Below, piece by piece: positions 8,495-17,574 of a stretch of 64,000 nucleotides of DNA. The stretch spans positions 186,001 through 250,000 of the forward strand of contig NZ_ATAY01000063.1 in assembly GCF_000421965.1 (NCBI RefSeq), given 5' to 3'. This stretch comes from Ruminiclostridium papyrosolvens C7. Its GTDB lineage: Bacteria; Bacillota; Clostridia; Acetivibrionales; DSM-1351. Numbering within the stretch: position 1 is the first letter of the stretch; the number at the start of each line of letters is the position of its first letter. The notes beneath the pieces were generated by a model, which ran no database searches, was not told the DNA's origin, and saw only the letters and a list, made by a program, of their open reading frames with translations. Made by a program: the position numbers and the translations under genes.

Positions 8495-9343
8495 TTGGTA
8501 AATAAAACTTTATTTCAGTGTCCTAATTGTAAAAAACCTTTAAATAAGGGGCAAAAGCAGTACTTTTGTCCAAACGGACACAGTTTTGATATAGCAAAGC
8601 AAGGTTATGTAAATCTTCTTCTTGCAAGTCATATCGGGACAGGCAAACCCGGGGACAGTAAGGAAATGATTAAGAGCAGGAGAGAATTTCTTGACAAAGG
8701 TTATTATCAGGAGTTTTCCGATACCCTTAATAATATGGTCGTTGAAACACTGAAGGCTGAACATTCTGACAATATCAGTATTTTTGATGCCGGGTGCGGT
8801 GAAGGCTACTATGTCAGCAGATTGAAACAAAATTTCTCTGCTTTTTATAATACAAAGAATTTGGACATGTATGGTATTGACGTGTCTAAACCGGCAATAC
8901 AATATGCTGCGGGACGTGACAAGGATATACATTTCGCGGTTGCAAGCAGTTACCATGTACCTATGCTAAACAATTCCGTTGACTGTATTTTATGTTTATT
9001 TGCCCCCAGAGATGAGCAGGAGTTCAAGCGTATATTAAAACCTTCCGGGAAGCTGTTAGTAGCTGCACCCGGCCCCAGACACCTGTATAGTCTAAGAAAA
9101 TTTATCTACGATAGTCCGGACATAATAGGTCAAAAGGGTACCGTGGAAGAAGACTTTAAGCTTCTGGAACATAAAATCGTGTCCTACTCAATAACTATCA
9201 ACGACAAAGAGGACATTTTCAACCTGTTCAATATGACTCCGTACAGTCGTCACTCTGATGCTGAGACTGAGAATAAACTCAAAACAACCGGCGAATTCAG
9301 TACGGAAGTAGAAATTAATATAAGAGTGTACCAAAAAGCTTAA
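8495..9343 (+). CDS. RlmA-family 23S rRNA (guanine-N1)-methyltransferase
   Basis: 282 residues. The N-terminal zinc site is FQCPNCKKPL...YFCPNGHSFD, followed by AKQGYVNLLL, the standard RlmA opening. The SAM-binding motif is FDAGCGEGYY (about residues 90-100) and a second motif is CLFAPRDEQEFKRILKPSG. RlmA(I) and RlmA(II) methylate G745 or G748 in helix 35 of 23S rRNA; RlmA(II)-type enzymes affect tylosin sensitivity. The specificity here is not clear from sequence. Translation starts at TTG, placed 7 nt after GGAGGTG. It lies 65 bp after the kinase gene on the same strand and may be read through. Confidence 0.85.
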   Translation: MVNKTLFQCPNCKKPLNKGQKQYFCPNGHSFDIAKQGYVNLLLASHIGTGKPGDSKEMIKSRREFLDKGYYQEFSDTLNNMVVETLKAEHSDNISIFDAGCGEGYYVSRLKQNFSAFYNTKNLDMYGIDVSKPAIQYAAGRDKDIHFAVASSYHVPMLNNSVDCILCLFAPRDEQEFKRILKPSGKLLVAAPGPRHLYSLRKFIYDSPDIIGQKGTVEEDFKLLEHKIVSYSITINDKEDIFNLFNMTPYSRHSDAETENKLKTTGEFSTEVEINIRVYQKA

Positions 9344-9356
9344 ATTCGGTACACTC
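9324..9356. terminator. Inverted repeat between convergent genes
   Basis: GAGTGTACC and GGTACACTC pair around a 15-nt loop. The left arm overlaps the last codons of the RlmA-type gene. No good T-run follows, so a role as a shared terminator for the convergent genes is only likely. Confidence 0.5.
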
Positions 9357-9368
9357 CCTGATTTTGCT

Positions 9369-10361
9369 TTAAGTATTATGTGACAACCTGTTGATTCTTT
9401 TAGAACTAATTACGTTTTTAACTGACTTATACAAAAATGCCGCCCCCAAGGATAACAAGAATACCACAACAGGAGCACAATATAAGATAAAGTCCGGTAA
9501 ACATCCTGTTTCATACCACCTAAATATCAAAATAACAATTGACATATGGAATATATAAATAAAAAGTGAATATTCCCGACCTATTTTCTCAAGAATTGTA
9601 TTTTTCCCAATCGATGGATGTTTAAGTAAAAACAATACTAGGGCTATTACCAGCAATTCCGAACTTATAAAAGGAGGCGCCACAGAATTGTATATAGTAA
9701 ATTCAATATAATTGGTAATTATTAATACTGTTATTATAATCGGAAGAATCGACTTATTCAGCCGTGTAAGAAATTCTTGGTACCTCCTGATTATACAACC
9801 CAACATGAAGTATGGTACCGATACCATAATACAATTACGCCAGACAATCATATTTCCTCCTGCCCTTACAGGAAGTATATAGCACAATAACAGCAAGGGA
9901 GCTAAAAACATAATATAGTTTAATAAATTAAATTTGCATAACACCAAAATGATAATAAGGGCATATAGAAGAGAACCTAAATACCACAGATGATCAGCAA
10001 AAGGAGATTGGTTATAGACCACAAAATCAAACCATTTTTCAGAAGTAAAATACTGTTTGATTTCATATACAGAATCATTACTGAAAACAAACTGCAACAA
10101 AATATCAAATATTAAAAACAAAAAATTGGACAAAACCGTTAGTATTGCTATTTTCCTTATTTGCTTTTTCAGTCGTTTTGAAAATTCTTCTCTGTCTGTT
10201 CTATAGCAAAAGTACCCGCAAACCACAAGAAAGAAGGGAACAGCAATTTTACCATATGCTATTGCAATACTACCTCCCATACCATAAAACGGGATATGTA
10301 TACAGACAACAAGAAATGCCGCTATTGCTCTCATACAATCAACAGAATGTACCTTTTCCAC
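9369..10361 (-). CDS. Acyltransferase-3 family membrane protein (downstream of a pair)
   Basis: 330 residues, about ten hydrophobic segments, opening with HSVDCMRAIAAFLVVCIHIPF, the conserved His/Arg start of acyltransferase family 3. These integral membrane proteins O-acylate extracellular polysaccharides, lipids or glycans; the acceptor cannot be told. The start is GTG with a GGAGGA SD 8 nt upstream, inside the 3' end of the preceding acyltransferase gene (23-bp overlap), so the two are coupled. Confidence 0.82.
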   Translation of the reverse strand: MEKVHSVDCMRAIAAFLVVCIHIPFYGMGGSIAIAYGKIAVPFFLVVCGYFCYRTDREEFSKRLKKQIRKIAILTVLSNFLFLIFDILLQFVFSNDSVYEIKQYFTSEKWFDFVVYNQSPFADHLWYLGSLLYALIIILVLCKFNLLNYIMFLAPLLLLCYILPVRAGGNMIVWRNCIMVSVPYFMLGCIIRRYQEFLTRLNKSILPIIITVLIITNYIEFTIYNSVAPPFISSELLVIALVLFLLKHPSIGKNTILEKIGREYSLFIYIFHMSIVILIFRWYETGCLPDFILYCAPVVVFLLSLGAAFLYKSVKNVISSKRINRLSHNT

Positions 10362-11466
10362 TGGTCTTTCCTCCTTTTGGAGTTATTAATCTAATTATAG
10401 GCTTATCGATTATATGCAACAGGAATGCCATTGCAACTGAAGATATAACTACCAGTGTTACATACAAGAGGTCATTGGTAATATTTAAAAATATATCCGA
10501 TTTGTAAAGCAACAGAAAAAGATAGTGTATAAGATACAGCTCCAAAGATATCTTTGAAAGAAATCTGAGTATTATATTACTAAATGTAATCTTCATGCAT
10601 AGTATAAAAACAACCGCTACAAAAAGGATCACTGCCGGAAGCTGAGTGAAAAAGCATATCAAGCTTTCAGGGTATCCGGAAGCAGTTTCAGTTTGTGCGT
10701 AATATGAGAATTTTCCAATGGTATAATTTGAAACCTTATACATAACCGCAAACGCTGCAATAGCTAAAGGAAATATTACAGCATAATACTTTTTTACTAT
10801 TGCTGTTAGTCTATTTTCAAATCTAGCTATCAGCATCCCAATATAAAACAGAAAACAGGTGTTGTACCACCATTCTCCCTGCAACCACCATGGCCCATGT
10901 CTCAGAATAATGCTTGATACTATATAGCAGACAATAAATATTGCCATAGACGCAAATGCTGTTTTTTCATTTTTTATATATTTGAATATAAAATAAAAAG
11001 CTATGTAAAAAATCACCACTGCCACTATGTACCATGCATGGGGATTAATAAGCTGTACACCTGTAAGAAGAAGGATTGTTTGCAATAAAGAGGGCATTGG
11101 GTTGAATGGTAAAATTATAGCCATATAAATGAATGTTGTAATATAAAACGGGACTAAAACAGACGGAAGTCTTCTGCCTATAAAGCCCTGCATATAATTA
11201 TCTTTGGTCTTGAAGCTTTTTATTAATCCATAGCCTGAACAGAAAAAGAATATTCCTACGAATAAAACTCCATATTCATTAAAAAAAGACAATTGCTTAG
11301 AATCAGATAGAATTTGAGAAATGTGGTGTATAATAATCAGTACCGCACAGAATCCTTGTAGCATCTTTGTATTACTGAGGGACAAAAAACCGTCGTCCCA
11401 TCCCCTTATCCGGACTTTTACTCCAAAAAGGAGAATCACAGCAAGTACCACATAAATACTTATCAT
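10339..11466 (-). CDS. Acyltransferase-3 family membrane protein (upstream of a pair)
   Basis: 375 residues from the ATG at 11466, preceded by AGGTGGGAG. The conserved region MLQGFCAVLIIIHHISQIL carries the family's paired His. About ten membrane segments follow, including RRLPSVLVPFYI. It resembles O-acetyltransferases of surface polysaccharides. It precedes and overlaps a second member of the same family, which differs in sequence, so the pair may modify two positions or two substrates. Confidence 0.82.
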   Translation of the reverse strand: MISIYVVLAVILLFGVKVRIRGWDDGFLSLSNTKMLQGFCAVLIIIHHISQILSDSKQLSFFNEYGVLFVGIFFFCSGYGLIKSFKTKDNYMQGFIGRRLPSVLVPFYITTFIYMAIILPFNPMPSLLQTILLLTGVQLINPHAWYIVAVVIFYIAFYFIFKYIKNEKTAFASMAIFIVCYIVSSIILRHGPWWLQGEWWYNTCFLFYIGMLIARFENRLTAIVKKYYAVIFPLAIAAFAVMYKVSNYTIGKFSYYAQTETASGYPESLICFFTQLPAVILFVAVVFILCMKITFSNIILRFLSKISLELYLIHYLFLLLYKSDIFLNITNDLLYVTLVVISSVAMAFLLHIIDKPIIRLITPKGGKTSGKGTFC

Positions 11467-11642
11467 AGCTCCCACCTGACTTTCTATTTATTTAAATACA
11501 TTTTATTTCCATATTCTCCTGTTAACAATAGATTAATTTGCTGTTTTGGTAAATTATTTATTGGAATAAATTGTTGTATTCTTTTCGGTAAGTTTTTTAC
11601 TCTTTTGTTGAAACTAATCAGTAGCTGTACTTTTGGACAGAG

Positions 11643-12347
11643 GTGATTTTTATTTCAAATAACTTTACTTTGATTTTGGTATTGTCAGCAGGATTACTGA
11701 CTTTTTTTTCTCCTTGCGTGATTCCTTTTATTCCTGCTTATGTTTGTTATCTTACGGGTTCGGCTATACCGGAGATAAATCCTGCAAATGCAAAACTCAA
11801 TGTAATTATCAGGTCAGTTGCATTTGTTTTTGGGTTTACTTTTATATTTATTATTATAGGTGCATCAGTAAGCATTCTTGGGGATTTGTTTTTAAATAAT
11901 ACAGATATTATTCGTAAAATCGGAGGCGGTTTGATTATTTTATTAGGTCTTCACACAGCAGGCCTTTTCAGACTAAAAATTCTGTACTATGACGAGCAAA
12001 TTGTTCCTATTGGCAGCCATCACAACAGGCTTGGGGCATTTTATTGGGGGATGGCCTTTGCAACAGTGTGGACTCCCTGTGTAGGCCCTATATTAGCATC
12101 TATTTTTAAATATACCGGTAATATGCTTACTATGGGAAGAGCTTTACTACTATTGTTGCTTTATGCTTTTGGTCTTGCCATACCGTTCCTTTTAACTGCG
12201 CTGGCCATTGGCAGCCTGTCCCACTATCTCGGAGATTACCATAAGTACTTTCCAGCTTTTTCAGCCTTTAGCGGTATTCTTTTAATAATATGGGGCATCT
12301 TTGTCATTATGGACAAATTGTCAGCTTTAAGCCTTTATTTTATTTAA
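11643..12347 (+). CDS. CcdA-type thiol-disulfide transmembrane protein
   Basis: 234 residues, six membrane segments. It has the two conserved Cys-Pro sites of the CcdA/DsbD-beta family: FFSPCVIPFIPAY in segment 1 and VWTPCVGPILAS in segment 4. These shuttle electrons from cytoplasmic thioredoxin across the membrane to extracytoplasmic redox partners. No partner thioredoxin-like gene lies beside it. The start is unclear: the GTG at 11643 overlaps the only SD (AGAGGTGA), which would better serve an ATT codon at 11652. Confidence 0.87.
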   Translation: MIFISNNFTLILVLSAGLLTFFSPCVIPFIPAYVCYLTGSAIPEINPANAKLNVIIRSVAFVFGFTFIFIIIGASVSILGDLFLNNTDIIRKIGGGLIILLGLHTAGLFRLKILYYDEQIVPIGSHHNRLGAFYWGMAFATVWTPCVGPILASIFKYTGNMLTMGRALLLLLLYAFGLAIPFLLTALAIGSLSHYLGDYHKYFPAFSAFSGILLIIWGIFVIMDKLSALSLYFI

Positions 12348-12354
12348 AAATAAA

Positions 12355-12405
12355 AAAATACAATCCCCAAATAAGTTAGTCACCTATTCATGAGAATTGT
12401 ATTTT
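12355..12405. terminator. Bidirectional terminator between CcdA-type and SDR genes
   Basis: AAAATACAAT pairs with ATTGTATTTT around a 31-nt loop; A-run and T-run flank the stem in both directions, as needed for convergent genes. A related hairpin occurs at 33932-33970. Confidence 0.55.
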
Positions 12406-12418
12406 GTCTACAATTGTA

Positions 12419-13186
12419 TTAGATTGTTGTCCAACCACCATCAACTGATAATAACTGTCCTGTAGTGTAGCTGGATGCATCGGAAGCAAAATAAACAATA
12501 GCACCGTCTAATTCTCCGTCTCTTCCTGTTCTTCCCATTGGACAGCTTGCTTTAATAAGATTATGGAAATCTTCATTTGCAAGTACATCATCTGTCATTT
12601 CGCTTGGGAAATATGCTGGGCCGATTGCGTTAACTGTGATACCGTGTTTAGCCCACTCGCTTGCCAATGATTTTGTCAACATTTCAACTGCACCTTTTGT
12701 AGTACAGTATGCAGTAATAGGCAGTCCCGGCATTGCAACGGTGCTATGTATTGAACCGATGTTAATTATTTTTCCGTATTTCTTTTCAAGCATAATCTTT
12801 CCGACTTCACGTGCGAAATAGTAAACTCCGTTTATGTTAACACTCATCATTGTCTGCCATAATTCATCTGATTGCTCTTCAGCAGGCCCTGTTAAACCAA
12901 TACCGGCATTGTTTACCAATATATCAATAGTTCCAAAGTATTCTTTAATCTCATTAACTGCATTTTTAATATCAGCACTGTCTGATACATCGCATCTTAC
13001 TGCAAAGCAACGTACTCCAAGTTCTTCAATTTGTTTCTTTACTGCTTCTAATTTTTCAACTCTTCTTGCAACAATAGCAATATCTGCTCCTTGTTTTGCA
13101 AGAGCCATTGCAAACTGAACTCCCAAACCTGAAGATGCTCCTGTAACAACTGCAATTTTTCCTGTTAAATCGAATAATCCTGCCAT
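12419..13186 (-). CDS. SDR-family oxidoreductase
   Basis: 255 residues, a classical short-chain dehydrogenase/reductase. It has the cofactor motif TGASSGLG (residues 15-22), an ARR segment after beta-2 that favours NADP(H), NNAGIG, and the catalytic Ser-Tyr-Lys set (INIGSIHS and YCTTKGAVE). The C-terminus has the usual GQLLSVDGGW. It is closest in feel to gluconate 5-dehydrogenase / 3-oxoacyl-ACP reductase-like members, but substrate is not determined by these motifs. AAGGAG SD; apparently monocistronic. Confidence 0.88.
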   Translation of the reverse strand: MAGLFDLTGKIAVVTGASSGLGVQFAMALAKQGADIAIVARRVEKLEAVKKQIEELGVRCFAVRCDVSDSADIKNAVNEIKEYFGTIDILVNNAGIGLTGPAEEQSDELWQTMMSVNINGVYYFAREVGKIMLEKKYGKIINIGSIHSTVAMPGLPITAYCTTKGAVEMLTKSLASEWAKHGITVNAIGPAYFPSEMTDDVLANEDFHNLIKASCPMGRTGRDGELDGAIVYFASDASSYTTGQLLSVDGGWTTI

Positions 13187-13512
13187 AGCTTAGATCTCCT
13201 TATACTAATAATTTTTCGTTAGGTTAATATAATTTATAATAAAATTGTACTTTATTTGTTTATTTTTTGTCAATCTTATGTTGCTTTGCATTACGGTTAT
13301 TAACGATTAATTTGGGTGTGAATTGAATGACTATTGCCCGCTGGAAAAATCCCTCAAGGCTTATGTACAAAAGGAATTGAAGCTTTTTTTGTTTCTGTTT
13401 AGGGTTAACAAAATATACATTCGTATAAGAAGATAAGGCATTAATTAGAGGATAAAACAAATACCGTATCTATAGTGATGCTTGGGTAGAATTTAAGGTC
13501 TATAAACAAATT
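13187..13512. other. Intergenic stretch with no convincing gene
   Basis: An AT-rich region upstream of the SDR gene and past the end of the zinc-ribbon gene. An open frame of 66 codons on the minus strand (13260-13460) has no SD and a composition unlike a protein, so it is not called. Confidence 0.6.
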
Positions 13513-13540
13513 AAAAAGGAGAGCGTTAGCTCTCCTCTAA
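13513..13540 (-). terminator. Terminator of the zinc-ribbon gene
   Basis: On the minus strand GGAGAGC-TAAC-GCTCTCC is followed by TTTTTAA: a 7-bp GC-rich stem, tetraloop and T-run immediately after the stop codon. Confidence 0.88.
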
Positions 13541-13541
13541 T

Positions 13542-13727
13542 TTACCATCTGTTGCCGTAGCTTCTTCCGCCGCCTCTGTTGTTGTTTTGCTGCTTTCTTG
13601 CTCTTCTGCAGTCTGGACATCTTTGAGGCTCATTGTCGAACCCTTTCTCTTTGTAGAAAGCCTGTTCGTTTTCAGTGAAAGTGAATTGTGAATTACAATC
13701 CTTACAAGTTATTATCTTATCAGCCAT
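13542..13727 (-). CDS. Small zinc-ribbon protein (zf-trcl type)
   Basis: 61 residues. Two CxxC knuckles, CKDC (residues 8-11) and CPDC (38-41), frame a short domain with FTENEQAFYKEKGF, as in the probable zinc-ribbon family PF13451. The C-terminal tail is basic and rich in Arg, Asn and Gly (NNNRGGGRSYGNRW), suggesting RNA or DNA contact. GGAGG SD. Function of the family is not established. Confidence 0.85.
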   Translation of the reverse strand: MADKIITCKDCNSQFTFTENEQAFYKEKGFDNEPQRCPDCRRARKQQNNNRGGGRSYGNRW

Positions 13728-13974
13728 ATCTAAATACCTCCTTAATTTATTTGGATCATTAATTTATAACTTCCCGCTCCAATAAATTAAAGAGAGTGGT
13801 AATCAAAAAATCAATCCATAAATATTTAGTTTACTTAGTCAGCTTAACATATTACGCTAAGTAAAGCAACAGATATTTCAATATTTCCTAAATATACACT
13901 ATGAAATTTACTATAATCTTACATTAAGACCCTGTGGCTGCTCTATTTGTTACCACAAAATCTCTGACAGCTCA

Positions 13975-14490
13975 TTACTTTTTATTGGGGTTCAATATTA
14001 CTATCATGTTTTTACCCTCAAGCTTAGGCTGTCTTTCAGGTACCCCAACATCATTAACCGCTTGGGCAAATTTTTCAAGAATTTCTTTCCCATCTGATGT
14101 ATATTTCATTTCCCTGCCTCGAAATTTTATGCTGACTTTGACTTTATCCCCGTCTTGTAAAAATTTATAGGCACTTTTAACTTTGACATCAAAATCATGC
14201 TCCTCAATCTTAGCAGACAACCTTACTTCCTTAATTGAAACAATTTTCTGATTCTTCTTGGCTTCCTTTTCTTTTTTACCCTGCTCAAACAAAAATTTAC
14301 CGTAATCCATAATCTTACAAACCGGTGGTTCCGAGTTCGATACAATCTTTACAAGATCAAGATTTTTTGTTACAGCCATATTTTGTGCATCCTTTGATGA
14401 CATAACTCCCAGCATGGCACCATCCGCATCAATTAGCCTGACCTCAGGATCCCTTATCTCTTCATTAATTGGTACTTGGTTTTTCCTAAT
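13975..14490 (-). CDS. infC: Translation initiation factor IF-3, stand-alone, ATT start
   Basis: 171 residues from an ATT codon at 14490. GGAGGTG lies exactly 6 nt upstream and fits no other start; the longer frame to an ATG at 14535 would add 15 residues not seen in IF-3. The N-domain has VPINEEIRDPEVRLID and GVMSSKDAQNMA; the C-domain has KIMDYGKFLFEQGKKEKEAKK, VRLSAKIEEHDFDVK and VKVSIKFRGREM, the standard IF-3 signatures. IF-3 binds 30S, blocks premature 50S joining and rejects non-canonical starts. AUU use allows autorepression, as known for E. coli infC. The usual rpmI and rplT genes are absent downstream, so this may be a second infC copy. Confidence 0.92.
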   Translation of the reverse strand: MRKNQVPINEEIRDPEVRLIDADGAMLGVMSSKDAQNMAVTKNLDLVKIVSNSEPPVCKIMDYGKFLFEQGKKEKEAKKNQKIVSIKEVRLSAKIEEHDFDVKVKSAYKFLQDGDKVKVSIKFRGREMKYTSDGKEILEKFAQAVNDVGVPERQPKLEGKNMIVILNPNKK

Positions 14491-14496
14491 AAAAAA

Positions 14497-14503
14497 CACC
14501 TCC
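14497..14503 (-). promoter_or_regulatory. Shine-Dalgarno deciding the ATT start of infC
   Basis: GGAGGTG on the minus strand, followed by six T and then ATT. The spacing makes the ATT at 14488-14490 the initiation codon. Confidence 0.85.
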
Positions 14504-14751
14504 ACAAATTTTTTAGTTCTTACAATAGTATTCACTAAATGTTATATTAGTTGCAGCGAATCTATAATTCAAAATTCAATTACTTTATTTCCTGTTTTTG
14601 TAATCATTTCATTATAACATTAATTTGGGTACTTATGTGCTTTTTAAAAAATAAATAAGGATTCTAAGGGAGATTTATTTGAATTGTTGAATCAACAGAA
14701 ATCAGAATTAAATGATTGCCATAAGGTAAGTGGTTACGACTGACTTCGCTA

Positions 14752-14780
14752 TTTACAATACAAGTTGAATAATTTATAAT
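14752..14780 (+). promoter_or_regulatory. Sigma-A-type promoter of the methyltransferase gene
   Basis: TTTACA (14752-14757), 17-bp spacer, TATAAT (14775-14780). The transcript would begin near 14787, about 48 nt before the ATG. Confidence 0.7.
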
Positions 14781-14834
14781 AATCCAGAGTAAAAAATTGG
14801 ATATATTTAACAGTAAATCCGGAGGATATGTTAT

Positions 14835-15632
14835 ATGAATAACATTGTAAGCTTTTATGAACAGTCCGACGAGGAAAGCAGACTTACAACTAATAGTGCC
14901 CGAAAGATTGAATTTGAGGTTACGACTGCTATTTTAAATCAACATATAAAAATTCAGAATAATATTCTTGAATTAGGTGCCGGTACAGGGGTGTATTCTT
15001 TTTATTATGCTGATAAAGGAAATAATGTATTTGCTACAGACATAACGCCAAAACATGTTGATATAATAAATCAAAAATTAAGCCAAAGAGATAAAAGAAT
15101 TAATTTATCTACTGAATTAGCAGATGCTACTAATCTATGTAATTATGAATCTGAAAAATTTGATATAGTACTAAATCTTGGACCTATGTATCATCTTACA
15201 AATGAATCCGATAGAAGAAAATGTATTAAAGAGTCTTTAAGGGTATTAAAAAAAGGTGGTATATTAGCAACTGCATATATAAATAAGCACTTTGTCTTGA
15301 ATTTTATTATGCCAAGATACAAAAAATTTCTTACGAATAGCTTTGTAGAAAAAGTAATGAATACAGGAGTTATTAAAGAAGGAGAAAAAGAGTGTTTTTG
15401 GACAGATAACTTTTTTACGACTCCCCTAGAAATGGAAACCTTTATTTCAAAGTTTGGCATGGAAATTATTGACCATATAGCATGTGATGGAATAAGTCCG
15501 CTATTAAGTAATTTTATAGATAATATGAACGATGTAGAATATTCTACTTGGCTTAATTATAGTTTAGCCAGTTGCAGAGAGAAAAGTATCTTAGGAATGA
15601 GTAATCATTGTTTATTAATCTGTAAAAAGTAA
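14835..15632 (+). CDS. Class I SAM-dependent methyltransferase
   Basis: 265 residues. The SAM motif I is ILELGAGTGVYSFYYA (about residues 43-58), acidic loop ATDITPKHV, motif for adenine contact LADATNL, and post-motif DIVLNLGPMYHLT, typical of small-molecule methyltransferases. The substrate is not evident. The gene is flanked by its own promoter and runs against its neighbours. GGAGGATATGTTAT SD/spacer before ATG. Codon use is AT-rich relative to the housekeeping genes around it, compatible with later acquisition, though this was not measured. Confidence 0.85.
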   Translation: MNNIVSFYEQSDEESRLTTNSARKIEFEVTTAILNQHIKIQNNILELGAGTGVYSFYYADKGNNVFATDITPKHVDIINQKLSQRDKRINLSTELADATNLCNYESEKFDIVLNLGPMYHLTNESDRRKCIKESLRVLKKGGILATAYINKHFVLNFIMPRYKKFLTNSFVEKVMNTGVIKEGEKECFWTDNFFTTPLEMETFISKFGMEIIDHIACDGISPLLSNFIDNMNDVEYSTWLNYSLASCREKSILGMSNHCLLICKK

Positions 15633-15682
15633 TACCCCGTTATTGGTAAGTATTTGAATTATAAGGATAATATGTAATTACC

Positions 15683-15712
15683 TATGCCAGCCAAATAGCT
15701 TTAACTGGCATA
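15683..15712. terminator. Weak inverted repeat between convergent genes
   Basis: TATGCCAG pairs with CTGGCATA around a 14-nt loop. There is no T-run on either side, so its role as a terminator is uncertain. Confidence 0.3.
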
Positions 15713-15730
15713 AGTAAGGGGGTTGTTTTA

Positions 15731-17461
15731 TTATTCTACTTGAGCAAGACCTTCTTTCTGTTCTTCCACATACCTCTTGATTTTATGTGTAGTTGTTCTA
15801 AGAAATTCATTTTCTCTTAGGGAGAACTCCTTTATATGTTTGTAGAGCGGCATTTTGCCATTTACTGTTTTAACAATGTTCTTAAAAATTTTCGTCAGCT
15901 CATCTTTAGACATATTCATAGCATTTAACTTGTCGGAGATTGCTTCTACATTGGGTAGAATCTGAGCACATACAACAGTATCACCGGAATTTTCGTCATA
16001 CTTGCCCCAAACATAAGATTCTCGTACAAATGGGTCTGAATTTATATAGTTTTCAACTTCTTCAGGAAAAATCTTTTTACCGTTTTTGGTTACAATAACA
16101 TTTTTAAGCCTACCCGTTATATATAAGAAGCCTTTACGGTCCATATACCCAAGATCTCCTGTGTAAAACCAACCATTATCCAAACATTTTTGAGTAGCTT
16201 TTTCGTTTCGGAAATAACCCAGCATTACATTTTTCCCTTTGACTAAAATCTCCCCAATTCCATTATTATCTGGTTTTAGAATTTTAATTTCAACACCAGG
16301 AATAGCTTTTCCACAAGATTTATCTCTAAAGCTTTTATCTCTGTTACCGGCTACCAGAGGTGAGCATTCTGTTAATCCATAACCTTGCAGAACCTTAATC
16401 CCAATTCTTCTGAAAAATCTTGAAACTTCCGGTTTTATCGGGGCTGCCCCAACAATAATTAGCCTCATTTCTCCACCAAAGCTATCATGTATTTCTTTAA
16501 ATAATTTTCTGCTTAGGTCTATCTTAAAAATTGATAAAATGGTTGTTAAAAATAAAGCAAAATTAAATTTGATTTTAACTGTCCTGCTTTTTCGAAGTTT
16601 ATCTTGTATTTTTTTATATATATTTTCTATCAGCAAAGGTACTGTAATCATTACAGTAGGTTTAATATTTTTAAAGTTTTTTGTTATATTTCTGAGTCCG
16701 TCATTGAAGGATATAGCAGCCCCGTTATATATAAATGCTAAAAACCCTAGCGAACATTCATATGTGTGATGCAATGGCAATATAGATAAAGTTTTGTCAT
16801 CACTGTTAACTTGAACAGTAGAGCATACTCCCATTATATCTGCACAAATATTTTGATGTGAAAGCATAACCCCTTTTGCTATATCTGTGGTACCTGAAGT
16901 AAAAATCAAAATCCTTGCAGCATCCGAATCAATTTTTACGGAAGCAAAGCTTTTGTCACCAGCTTCAACAAGTTGTTTTCCTGATTTTATTAAATCGTGA
17001 AATGAAAGTATTCCATCCTCATTAGTTTGAGCGTCCATATCTATATAAATCTTAACAGTTGTAATAGTTGATTTTAGCATTTTTATTTGTTCTCTGTATT
17101 TTCCAGAAAAGATTATAGCGGTAGCTTCAGATCTTTCAAGAAGATTAGTAATTTCATTTGCAGGTAGTTCCTTATCTAAAGGTACAATAGTTCCCACTCC
17201 GTTGACTGTTGATAAATATGAAACACACCATTCATACCGGTTCTCTCCCAAAACTGCAATAGAAGAGCCGCAAAGACCAAGTTTCAATAATGCAGTACCA
17301 AAATACTCTACATCGTTACCAAATTGTTTATAGCTTATTTGGCTATATACATCACCTTTGTTTTTAATTAAAAAAGCTGGCTTATCGCTATATAAAGTGC
17401 AGCTTTGTGTCAATAAATCCTTTAGATCATTAATTTTACGAACCTTATAAAATTCTTCCAT
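15731..17461 (-). CDS. AMP-dependent acyl-CoA synthetase-like protein
   Basis: 576 residues of the ANL superfamily, long-chain acyl-CoA synthetase type. It has the P-loop ILIFTSGTTDIAKGVMLSH (about residue 200), the GYGLTECSPLVAGN motif, WFYTGDLGYMD and the C-terminal GRLKNVIVTKNGKKIFPEE hinge and lysine region. It is predicted to activate a carboxylic acid to acyl-AMP and pass it to CoA or another thiol. A paralogue with the same layout is encoded at 40107-41927. Its neighbour is the two-component system upstream on the same strand, but 113 bp apart, so co-transcription is only possible. AAGGGG SD. Confidence 0.86.
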   Translation of the reverse strand: MEEFYKVRKINDLKDLLTQSCTLYSDKPAFLIKNKGDVYSQISYKQFGNDVEYFGTALLKLGLCGSSIAVLGENRYEWCVSYLSTVNGVGTIVPLDKELPANEITNLLERSEATAIIFSGKYREQIKMLKSTITTVKIYIDMDAQTNEDGILSFHDLIKSGKQLVEAGDKSFASVKIDSDAARILIFTSGTTDIAKGVMLSHQNICADIMGVCSTVQVNSDDKTLSILPLHHTYECSLGFLAFIYNGAAISFNDGLRNITKNFKNIKPTVMITVPLLIENIYKKIQDKLRKSRTVKIKFNFALFLTTILSIFKIDLSRKLFKEIHDSFGGEMRLIIVGAAPIKPEVSRFFRRIGIKVLQGYGLTECSPLVAGNRDKSFRDKSCGKAIPGVEIKILKPDNNGIGEILVKGKNVMLGYFRNEKATQKCLDNGWFYTGDLGYMDRKGFLYITGRLKNVIVTKNGKKIFPEEVENYINSDPFVRESYVWGKYDENSGDTVVCAQILPNVEAISDKLNAMNMSKDELTKIFKNIVKTVNGKMPLYKHIKEFSLRENEFLRTTTHKIKRYVEEQKEGLAQVE

Positions 17462-17574
17462 TTAGAATTCCCCTTTGAGTAATTTGGTAACTATGATATA
17501 AGTGCATTGCTCTATATTTAATATTATCAATATAAATTCAACTAATTATCAACTTTCTATATTTATTAAAAAAA

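Noticed and set aside
13260..13460. 66-codon open frame on the minus strand between the SDR and zinc-ribbon genes
   Set aside because: No SD, no recognisable family and a composition typical of AT-rich non-coding DNA.
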